From: Pseudomonas sp. FEN
GTDB taxonomy: Bacteria; Pseudomonadota; Gammaproteobacteria; Pseudomonadales; Pseudomonadaceae
Length of the DNA stretch: 64,000 nt
Assembly: GCF_904067045.1 (NCBI RefSeq)
Contig: NZ_CAJFDC010000013.1
Location: 124,001-188,000, forward strand
Reading direction: 5' to 3'
Both the position numbers and the translations under genes were made by a program. The notes beneath the pieces are model-generated. The model was not told the DNA's origin, did no database searches, and saw only the letters and a list, made by a program, of their open reading frames with translations. Positions 57,538-64,000 of the stretch are shown piece by piece (the stretch's first letter is position 1; each line of letters starts with the position of its first letter).

Positions 57538-59025
57538 ATGACCACACACTCTTCGAACAGCTACAGCGTTGATCCGCAAACGTCTCACCAGTTTTATATC
57601 AACGGTCGTTGGTCCGCCCCCGCAAGCCCGGCAAGTTTGCCGGTGGTCAATCCGGCAAGTGAAGAGGTTGTGGCGCAGGTTGCGCGTGGCTCGGCCGCGG
57701 ATGTGGATCGGGCGGTCGCCGCGGCGCGTGCGGCGTTTCCTGGTTGGTCCGCGACCTCGGCTGCGGCGCGCGGGCTGGTCCTGGGCAAGATCCACGATCT
57801 CATCCTTGAACGAAAAGAGCTGCTCGCCCAGGCCCTCTCTCTAGAAATGGGCGCGGCAATCAGTTTCGCTCGGGCCATGCAAGTGCCTCTCGCCGCCGAA
57901 CACGTTCGGGTCGCACGCGATCTCCTGTCCAGCTATCGCTTCCAGACCGTTGAAGGCGGCACCGCGATTGAACGCGAACCCATAGGCGTCTGCGCGCTCA
58001 TCACGCCGTGGAACTGGCCGCTTTATCAAATCACCGCGAAAGTCGCCCCGGCTATTGCCGCCGGCTGCACCGTGGTTTTGAAACCCAGTGAACTTTCGCC
58101 GCTGAGCGCCCTGCTGTTTGCACAACTGGTCCATGACGCGGGCCTGCCAGCGGGCGTCTTCAACCTGGTGAACGGAAGCGGTCCCGAGGTCGGCGCAGCC
58201 ATGGCGGCGCATCCCGATATCGATATGATTTCAATTACCGGCTCAAATCGCGCCGGCGCGCTGGTCGCACAGGCGGCCGCCGAGACAGTGAAACGCGTCA
58301 CACAAGAGCTGGGAGGAAAGTCGCCGAATCTTCTGCTTCCCGACGCTGACTTCGCCAAAGCCGTGCCCCTGGGAGTGATGTCCGCATTTCGCAACGTCGG
58401 GCAATCCTGCAGCGCCCCGACAAGAATGATCGTTCCAAAGGATCGGTTGGCCGAGGTCGAATCCCTGGCGGCGGCAACCGCCAATGCAATCATCGTGGGA
58501 GACCCGCGATCGGAAGCCACGGTACTGGGCCCGATAGCCAACGAAGCCCAGTTCAAGCGCGTGCAAGCCATGATCCAGACTGGCCTGGATGAAGGCGCAA
58601 AACTCGTTTGTGGAGGACCTGGGCGTGTGCCGGGTTTTACAAAGGGCTTTTACACCCGGCCGACTGTTTTCTCCGAGGTGGATTGCGCAATGCGGATCGC
58701 CCAGGAGGAAATTTTCGGTCCGGTGTTGTGCATCCTGACCTATGAGACGATCGACGAGGCGGTCGCTATCGCCAACGACACGGTCTATGGGCTGGGCGCC
58801 CATGTTCAGGCCCGGGACCTTGATCTTGCGCGTGCCGTTGCCTCTCGTATCCGCGCGGGACAAGTGCATCTGAATTACCCCGCCTGGAACCCGATGGCTC
58901 CGTTCGGCGGGTATAAGCGCTCAGGTAACGGTCGTGAATACGGCGTCCAGGGTTTTGAAGAGTACCTCGAAACCAAAGCCATCATCGGCTTTGGCGCAGC
59001 GCCAGATCTCCCTTCGCGCACATAG
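57538..59025 (+). CDS. NAD(P)-dependent aldehyde dehydrogenase
   Basis: An aldehyde dehydrogenase of 495 aa. The substrate-gate TPWNWPLYQITAKVAPAIAAGCTVVLKPSELSP region is standard, the catalytic base is in ELGGKSPNLL and the nucleophile Cys is in GQSCSAPTRM. EEIFGPVL and the C-terminal PFGGYKRSGNGREYG are present. The family is broad and the substrate is unknown. It lies 74 bp after the GhrA-like gene in the same direction and ends at a strong hairpin. Wording of its codons looks slightly less GC3-rich than its neighbours, which may hint at later acquisition. Confidence 0.88.
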   Translation: MTTHSSNSYSVDPQTSHQFYINGRWSAPASPASLPVVNPASEEVVAQVARGSAADVDRAVAAARAAFPGWSATSAAARGLVLGKIHDLILERKELLAQALSLEMGAAISFARAMQVPLAAEHVRVARDLLSSYRFQTVEGGTAIEREPIGVCALITPWNWPLYQITAKVAPAIAAGCTVVLKPSELSPLSALLFAQLVHDAGLPAGVFNLVNGSGPEVGAAMAAHPDIDMISITGSNRAGALVAQAAAETVKRVTQELGGKSPNLLLPDADFAKAVPLGVMSAFRNVGQSCSAPTRMIVPKDRLAEVESLAAATANAIIVGDPRSEATVLGPIANEAQFKRVQAMIQTGLDEGAKLVCGGPGRVPGFTKGFYTRPTVFSEVDCAMRIAQEEIFGPVLCILTYETIDEAVAIANDTVYGLGAHVQARDLDLARAVASRIRAGQVHLNYPAWNPMAPFGGYKRSGNGREYGVQGFEEYLETKAIIGFGAAPDLPSRT

Positions 59026-59036
59026 AACACGCTTGA

Positions 59037-59080
59037 CCGGGTCAATCGGGCAACTGCGCGCAGTCGCCCGATTGACCCGG
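59037..59080. terminator. Bidirectional terminator hairpin between converging genes
   Basis: A perfect 15-bp stem CCGGGTCAATCGGGC / GCCCGATTGACCCGG encloses a further ACTGC/GCAGT stem. The structure fills nearly the whole 57-bp gap between the stop codons of the rightward aldehyde dehydrogenase and the leftward tartrate-dehydrogenase-like gene. T runs are absent, but the stem is very stable and well placed to stop transcription from both sides. Confidence 0.75.
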
Positions 59081-59082
59081 GT

Positions 59083-60162
59083 TCAAAGCGCGGCGACGAT
59101 TGCCATACCGACATCCTGGGTCGAGCCCTGCCCGCCCAGGTCGGGGGTAATCGGCCCCTCGGCGATAACCCGTTCGATGGCCTTGAGAATGCCATCATGC
59201 GCGGCGCGATAACGCTCGTCCCCCTTACCCAGGAAATCCAGCATCAAGGCCCCGGACCAGATCATTGCGATCGGATTGGCGATGTTCTGCCCGGCGATGT
59301 CCGGCGCCGAGCCATGCACCGGCTCGAACAACGACGGAAAGCGTCGTTCGGGATCAAGGTTGGCCGACGGCGCGATACCGATGGTCCCGGCGCAAGCCGG
59401 CCCCAGGTCGGAGAGGATGTCACCGAACAGATTCGACGCCACCACCACATCAAAACGGTCCGGGTGCAAGACAAAACGCGCGCACAGAATATCGATATGC
59501 TGCTTGTCCCAGGTAATGTCCGGGTACTTCGTCGCCATCAATGCGGTGCGCTCGTCCCAGTACGGCATGCTGATGGAAATCCCGTTGGACTTGGTCGCCG
59601 CCGTCAGACGCTTGCGCGGTCGGGTCTGGGCCAGGTCGAAGGCGAACTTGAGAATCCGGTCCACGCCACGCCGGGTGAACACCGACTCTTGCAGCACGAA
59701 CTCATGTTCGCTGCCTTCGAACATTTTGCCGCCCACCGAGGAGTATTCGCCCTCGGTGTTTTCGCGGATTACCACAAAATCGATATCCCCCGGCTTGCGC
59801 CCGGCCAGCGGACAGGGCACGCCGGGAAACAGCCGCACCGGACGGATGTTCACATACTGATCGAAGTCGCGACGGAACTTCAGCAGCGACCCCCACAACG
59901 AAATGTGGTCCGGCACCTTATCCGGCCAACCGACGGCGCCAAAGTAGATCGCATCGAAGCCCTTGAGCTGTTCGAACCAATCGTCGGGCATCATCTGCCC
60001 GTGTTCCAGGTAGTAATCGCAATGTGCCCAGTCGAACATTTCGATGCTCAAGTCCAAGCGCCATTTCCTCGCGGCCTGCTCCAGCACGCGCAACCCTTGC
60101 GGCAGGACTTCCTTGCCGATGCCATCGCCGGCAATCGCGGCGATTCTGAATACCTTGCTCAT
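59083..60162 (-). CDS. Tartrate dehydrogenase/decarboxylase-like enzyme (TtuC family)
   Basis: An NAD-dependent beta-decarboxylating dehydrogenase of 359 aa, related to isopropylmalate and isocitrate dehydrogenases. IAAIAGDGIGKEVLP begins it, and VIRENTEGEYSSVGG and ATKSNGISISMPYWDE are typical of the tartrate/D-malate branch. The metal-binding DVVVASNLFGDILSDLGPACAGTIG and the NAD pocket FEPVHGSAPDIAGQNIANP follow. Substrates may be tartrate, D-malate or a related 2-hydroxyacid. The ATG at 60162 is used because GAGG lies 8 bases upstream. Confidence 0.88.
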   Translation of the reverse strand: MSKVFRIAAIAGDGIGKEVLPQGLRVLEQAARKWRLDLSIEMFDWAHCDYYLEHGQMMPDDWFEQLKGFDAIYFGAVGWPDKVPDHISLWGSLLKFRRDFDQYVNIRPVRLFPGVPCPLAGRKPGDIDFVVIRENTEGEYSSVGGKMFEGSEHEFVLQESVFTRRGVDRILKFAFDLAQTRPRKRLTAATKSNGISISMPYWDERTALMATKYPDITWDKQHIDILCARFVLHPDRFDVVVASNLFGDILSDLGPACAGTIGIAPSANLDPERRFPSLFEPVHGSAPDIAGQNIANPIAMIWSGALMLDFLGKGDERYRAAHDGILKAIERVIAEGPITPDLGGQGSTQDVGMAIVAAL

Positions 60163-60203
60163 CAATCATGCCTCGCAAAATGTCTGTGCCAGCGTGGGTC
60201 GGG

Positions 60204-61661
60204 TTATAGCCCACCGATATGGAAGGCTTTGACTTCAAGGTATTCGTCCAGGCCGTACTTGCTGCCTTCACGGCCCAGGCCCGACTGCTTGATACCGCCG
60301 AACGGAGCGACCTCCATGGAAATGATCCCGGTGTTGAGGCCGACCATGCCGAACTCCAGTGCCTCGCCAAAACACCAGGAACGGCGCAGGTCCTGGGTGA
60401 AATAATAGGCGCCCAAACCATAAGGCGTGGCATTGGCCAACGCGAGCGCTTCGGCCTCGGAGGTGAAACGCATCAGCGGCGCCACCGGGCCGAAGGTTTC
60501 TTCGTTGGCCAGCAACATACCGACGTGGGCCTCGCCCAGTACGGTGGGCTGGACAAACTGACTGTCGCCCGTGGGCACGCCGCCGCAGAGCAAACGCGCG
60601 CCCTGGCTCAAGGCATCGTCGATATGCCGGGCAACCTTGTCCACGGCGGCCGAATTGATCAGCGGGCCGATCGTGACATCGGCGTCCAGGCCGTTGCCCA
60701 CCTTGAGCTTGCCCACTTCCTCCACCAGGCGCTGGGCAAACCGCGGGTAAATGCCCTCCTGCACCAGAATGCGATTGGCGCAGACGCAGGTCTGGCCGGC
60801 GTTGCGAAACTTGCTGAGCATGACGCCGGCCACCGCCTGTTCCAGGTCGGCGTCGTCAAACACAATGAACGGCGCGTTGCCGCCCAGCTCCAGGCTCAGG
60901 CGCTTGATGTGTTCGGCGCTCTGGCGCATCAGCAGCCTGCCGACGGCCGTCGAGCCGGTGAAGGAAATCTTCCGCACGCTCGGGTTGCCGGTCAGTTCTT
61001 CGCCGATCCCCGCGGGCATCCCGGTCAGCACATTGAATACCCCGGGCGGAATCCCGACCCGCTCGGCCAGCACCGCCAGAGCCAGGGCCGACAATGGGGT
61101 CAGGTCCGAGGGTTTGACGATGATCGGGCAACCCGCCGCCAACGCCGGCGCGCATTTGCGGGTGATCATCGCGTTGGGGAAGTTCCATGGGGTGATCGCG
61201 GCGCATACGCCCACCGGTTGCTTGAGCGTCAGCAGCCGGCGATCGCCGCTGGGGGCCGGCATGGTTTCACCGTAGACCCGGCGGGCTTCCTCGGCGAACC
61301 ATTTGACGAAACCGGCGCCGTAGCGAATTTCGCCCTTGGCTTCGCTCAACGGTTTGCCCTGCTCGCAGGTCATGATCAGTGCCAGGTCGTCGAGGTTGTC
61401 GAGCATGGCCTGATACCAGCGTTCCAGTAGCGCCGCCCGCTCGGCCGCCGGGCGGGCGCGCCAGGCCGGCCAGGCGCGCTCGGCAGCTTCGATGGCGCGA
61501 CGGGTTTCCGGGCCTTGCAGCGCCGGCACGCGGGCGAGCAACTGGCCACTGGCCGGGTCGCTGACGTCCAGGGTCGCGGCGTTGTCAGCGCCGATCCACT
61601 GCCCATCGATATAGGCGAGTTCTGCTAAAAGGCCGGGGTCTTGCAAACGATTCTTGAGCAT
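60204..61661 (-). CDS. gabD: NAD(P)-dependent succinate-semialdehyde dehydrogenase, GabD-like
   Basis: An aldehyde dehydrogenase of 485 aa close to GabD. AYIDGQWIGADN starts it. ITPWNFPNAMITRKCAPALAAGCPIIVKPSDLTPLSALAL is the typical GabD stretch, followed by LELGGNAPFIVF with the catalytic Glu and GQTCVCANRIL with the Cys. PFGGIKQSGLGREGSKYGLDEYLEVK ends it. GabD oxidises succinic semialdehyde to succinate. The ATG at 61661 follows AGGACC. It lies 41 bp upstream of the tartrate-dehydrogenase-like gene in the same direction. Confidence 0.87.
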   Translation of the reverse strand: MLKNRLQDPGLLAELAYIDGQWIGADNAATLDVSDPASGQLLARVPALQGPETRRAIEAAERAWPAWRARPAAERAALLERWYQAMLDNLDDLALIMTCEQGKPLSEAKGEIRYGAGFVKWFAEEARRVYGETMPAPSGDRRLLTLKQPVGVCAAITPWNFPNAMITRKCAPALAAGCPIIVKPSDLTPLSALALAVLAERVGIPPGVFNVLTGMPAGIGEELTGNPSVRKISFTGSTAVGRLLMRQSAEHIKRLSLELGGNAPFIVFDDADLEQAVAGVMLSKFRNAGQTCVCANRILVQEGIYPRFAQRLVEEVGKLKVGNGLDADVTIGPLINSAAVDKVARHIDDALSQGARLLCGGVPTGDSQFVQPTVLGEAHVGMLLANEETFGPVAPLMRFTSEAEALALANATPYGLGAYYFTQDLRRSWCFGEALEFGMVGLNTGIISMEVAPFGGIKQSGLGREGSKYGLDEYLEVKAFHIGGL

Positions 61662-61819
61662 GGTCGAGGTCCTGATCCGAGACAACTGCCAGTCTAGGGA
61701 GGTGCCACGGACGAGGATGCTGAAAGCGCCATAACAGCAGTGTCGGATGCTGAAAAACGGGATGCGACGGCAGGCTCTACTGGTGGGCATTTGCTATCTA
61801 TCGTGGCAAGCACCCAACC

Positions 61820-61954
61820 TGTGGCGAGGGAGCTTGCTCCCGTTCGGCTGCGCAGCAGTCGTAAAATCCCTTGATGCGTTTGACCTGACTGAACGCAGTG
61901 GCTGATTTCAGGGCCGCTTCGCGCCCCAGCGGGAGCAAGCGCCCTTGCCACAGG
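61820..61954. repeat. REP doublet (REPIN-like) in the gabD-argE gap
   Basis: Two copies of a REP-type unit face each other about 90 bases apart. The left copy begins TGTGGCGAGGGAGCTTGCTC. The right copy, read on the minus strand, begins TGTGGCAAGGGCGCTTGCTC, agreeing with the left at most positions. Each has the short GAGC-TTGCTC hairpin core, and GTTCGGCTGCGCAGCAGTCG flanks the left one. This is the layout of Pseudomonas fluorescens REPINs mobilised by RAYT transposases. It lies within the 315-bp gap 61662-61976, where I see no gene. Confidence 0.8.
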
Positions 61955-61976
61955 GGAATGGAGTCGCCAAGGGGCC

Positions 61977-63134
61977 TTACAGTTTCAGGGAACCCAGCAG
62001 CCCCTGCAGAAACTGTTCCCCGGCCTCCATCTGGCTGATCTCGACAAACTCGTCCGGCTTGTGCGCCTGCTCGATCGAACCCGGTCCGCACACCACCACC
62101 GGAACATCCAGACGTTGCTTGAACAACCCGCCTTCGGTGCCGAAAGAGACTTTACCGATGCCGGTATCCGGTGCGGCAAAATTCTGCAGAAAACGCACCG
62201 CCTCGATACTCGGATGGGTGTCGAGACCGGGATAGACGTTGAGGGTCTCGATTTCGATATCGGCGACACTCGACAGGCGTTTGGCTTCGCCCACGATCAC
62301 TTGCGCCCGCTCGCGCATCTGCTCCAGGAACCGATCCAGGTCGTCCGCGGGCAAGTTGCGCACTTCAAAATCGAGGGTACAGAGGTTCGGCACGATGTTC
62401 AGCGCCTTGCCGCCGACAATTTTCCCGACATGCACGGTGCTGTAAGGCACATCATAGTCGGCATCCTGGGCGCCCTGCTCTTGCAACTGCTGCTGGCTCT
62501 GGCGCAATGCACCGATGAAATCGCAAGCCAAGTGAATCGCATTGAGCGAAAGCGGCGCCAGCGACGAGTGAGCCTCCAGGCCGCGGCAGTAGGTGCGGTA
62601 AGAGCCCTTGCCCTTGTGCCCGAGCACAAACTGCATCCGGGTCGGTTCGCCGATCAGGCACAGGAACGGCCGTACCGGTGCCAGGTGCAACACATCCAGC
62701 AAGCGCCGTACGCCGACGCAGCCGATCTCCTCGTCATGGGACAGCGCCAGTTGCAGCGGCCGGCTCAACGAACAGTCCGCCGCATCAAGCATGGCATCGA
62801 TAGCCAGGGCGATGAAGCCCTTCATGTCGCAACTGCCACGACCATAAATTTTCCCCTCCCGCACCGTCGCCTGGAACGCCGGGAAGGTCCAGACCTGCCC
62901 TGCCGCGGGCACCACGTCGGTATGCCCGGAGAGCAGAATCCCCGGCAACTCGCGTGGGCCGGTGCTGGCGAACAGATTGGCCTTTTTGCCTGTTTCATCC
63001 TCGACGATCAGCGACTCGATACCCTTGCTCGACAACAGGTCGCGGACGTACTCGATCAAGGCCATATTCGACTCCGAAGACACGGTGTCGAAAGCCATCA
63101 GGCGTTTGAGAATATCCAATACGCGAGGTTTCAT
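61977..63134 (-). CDS. argE: M20-family deacylase, ArgE-like (acetylornithine deacetylase)
   Basis: A metallopeptidase-fold amidohydrolase of 385 aa. The zinc ligands are in SGHTDVVPAAG, GRGSCDMKGFIAL, HDEEIGCVGVRR and, at the C-terminus, CGPGSIEQAHKPDEFV. LAPVRPFLCLIGEPTRM also fits ArgE. ArgE removes acetyl from N-acetylornithine, but Pseudomonas commonly recycles acetyl through ArgJ and keeps several ArgE paralogues for other N-acyl amino acids. Here it overlaps an FAD oxidase gene by 4 bases, so a catabolic role is more likely than arginine synthesis. Confidence 0.82.
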   Translation of the reverse strand: MKPRVLDILKRLMAFDTVSSESNMALIEYVRDLLSSKGIESLIVEDETGKKANLFASTGPRELPGILLSGHTDVVPAAGQVWTFPAFQATVREGKIYGRGSCDMKGFIALAIDAMLDAADCSLSRPLQLALSHDEEIGCVGVRRLLDVLHLAPVRPFLCLIGEPTRMQFVLGHKGKGSYRTYCRGLEAHSSLAPLSLNAIHLACDFIGALRQSQQQLQEQGAQDADYDVPYSTVHVGKIVGGKALNIVPNLCTLDFEVRNLPADDLDRFLEQMRERAQVIVGEAKRLSSVADIEIETLNVYPGLDTHPSIEAVRFLQNFAAPDTGIGKVSFGTEGGLFKQRLDVPVVVCGPGSIEQAHKPDEFVEISQMEAGEQFLQGLLGSLKL

Positions 63135-64000
63135 GAGACCTTGCTCCGTTGCTCGGCTGAAAGGACGAATCGGCGAATGGAGAACGGCTCAATCGACGTA
63201 CTGGTGCTGCCGGTACTGATCAGTTCGGCCATCACATCGCCAACCCCCGGGCCAAGCTGGAAGCCGTGGCCGCAGAAGCCAAAGGCATAGAACAGCCCCG
63301 CTATCGCGCCGCTGGGGCCAATGACCGGCAGGGAGTCCGGCGTATAGCTCTCGATGCCGCTCCAGACCCGGATGATGTTCAGTTTCTCGGAGCCCGGCAG
63401 CAGGCGGCGCATTTGCCGCATCTGATTGAGCAGGCTTTCCGGCTTGAAGTAGGCACGCCGGTTGACCATGTCCGGCTTACAACGGTTGCCGCCACCGATG
63501 ACGATGTTGCCACGCGGGATCTGCCGATAGTAAATCACCTCTTCGGGGACCTTGGTGTACACGCCGATCACCGTCGGCAAGGCGTAGGGCACCGGCTCGG
63601 TCACCGACATCTGCGGACCATTGGCTTCCAGCGGCACCGGTTCGCCGAATTGTTCGGACAGCTTGGCGGCCCAGGCACCCGCGGTGATCAACAGTTGCTG
63701 GGCGACGAACAGTTGGCCATCGCTGGTCGTGACATGGAATTGGTCCTGGACCTTTTGCACCTCGACGACCTCAGTGCGCTCTTCGATCCGCGCGCCGAGG
63801 CGTCGGGCCGCCCGGGCAAAGGCCGGCGCCGTCAGACGCGGGTTGGCGTGACCATCGTGAGGCGCATAGGAGCCGCCCTTGACCTCCGGGCCGAGGAACG
63901 GGAAACGCGCATGCAAGGCCTTGCCCGTGAGGATCTGCAAGTCCAGTTCACGGGCCTCCGGGGCCTCGGCGTAGGCTTGCAGCTCGGCGATCTCGTCCTC
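63131..64000 (-). CDS. FAD-dependent amine/amino-acid oxidoreductase (DAO family), N-terminus outside the window
   Basis: The visible 290 codons (to the right edge) are the C-terminal two thirds of a DAO-family flavoenzyme. Visible are ARFPFLGPEVKGGSYAPHDGHANPRLTAPAFARAARRLGA, QLLITAGAWAAKLSEQFG and the C-terminal IESYTPDSLPVIGPSG with FAFGFCGHGFQLGPGVGDVMAELI. The N-terminal FAD-binding GxGxxG is not in the window. Members oxidise glycine, sarcosine, D-amino acids or related amines. The 4-base overlap with the M20 deacylase suggests deacylation followed by oxidation of the same compound. Confidence 0.85.
   Translation of the reverse strand, partial: EDEIAELQAYAEAPEARELDLQILTGKALHARFPFLGPEVKGGSYAPHDGHANPRLTAPAFARAARRLGARIEERTEVVEVQKVQDQFHVTTSDGQLFVAQQLLITAGAWAAKLSEQFGEPVPLEANGPQMSVTEPVPYALPTVIGVYTKVPEEVIYYRQIPRGNIVIGGGNRCKPDMVNRRAYFKPESLLNQMRQMRRLLPGSEKLNIIRVWSGIESYTPDSLPVIGPSGAIAGLFYAFGFCGHGFQLGPGVGDVMAELISTGSTSTSIEPFSIRRFVLSAEQRSKVS

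Overview
The window looks like a Pseudomonas chromosome, probably of the fluorescens group. Support comes from high GC with C/G-ending codons, a complete type VI secretion (T6SS) operon in a Pseudomonas-like order, a REP-type doublet of the kind scattered through P. fluorescens genomes (61820-61954), and FecI/FecR surface signalling. No rRNA, tRNA, CRISPR array, phage or insertion sequence was seen. The species assignment is inference.

Region 1 (1-1346): the 5' part of a GAF/PAS sensor gene running off the left edge, and a DinB-family protein. Region 2 (1347-29360, all minus strand): one roughly 28-kb T6SS operon read right to left. The order is tssA, tssB, tssC, hcp, tssE, tssF, tssG, tssH(clpV), vgrG, a four-gene spike-loading module (DUF2169-pentapeptide, pentapeptide, DUF3540, DUF4150/PAAR-like), tssJ, tssK, tssL, tssM, then a hybrid histidine kinase and a NarL-type response regulator. 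All 13 core Tss components are present. No Fha/PpkA/PppA and no recognisable toxin-immunity pair were seen. The most likely cargo is the AT-richer C-terminal extension of VgrG.

Region 3 (29361-33772): a non-coding spacer, an AraC-type regulator, an MHS-type MFS permease and two small exported proteins. Region 4 (33899-51038) is the most interesting part: an NRPS-independent (NIS) siderophore or metallophore locus around a Fur-box-like site at 35483. Leftward run a CitE-like lyase and a very short SbnI/SerK-like ParB-fold protein. Rightward run a type III PLP decarboxylase (SbnH-like), an SbnA-like synthase, an octopine/nopaline-type opine dehydrogenase, a single IucA/IucC synthetase, an MFS exporter and a class V PLP enzyme. 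FecI, FecR, an STN-containing TonB receptor and a periplasmic binding protein/FecCD permease/ATPase importer follow.

The locus resembles a reworked staphyloferrin B pathway. The SbnI-like protein would make O-phosphoserine and the SbnA-like enzyme would join it to glutamate, giving the opine-like intermediate ACEGA. The opine dehydrogenase, unrelated to SbnB, could then release 2,3-diaminopropionate and 2-oxoglutarate. With one NIS synthetase instead of three, the product should differ from staphyloferrin B.

Region 5 (51076-64000): an alpha-glucan phosphorylase, then amine/amino-acid and hydroxy-acid catabolism genes. These are an Lrp-type regulator, a HAD hydrolase, a GabT-like aminotransferase, a GhrA-like reductase, two aldehyde dehydrogenases (one GabD-like), a tartrate-dehydrogenase-like enzyme, an ArgE-like M20 deacylase, and an FAD amine/amino-acid oxidase cut by the right edge.
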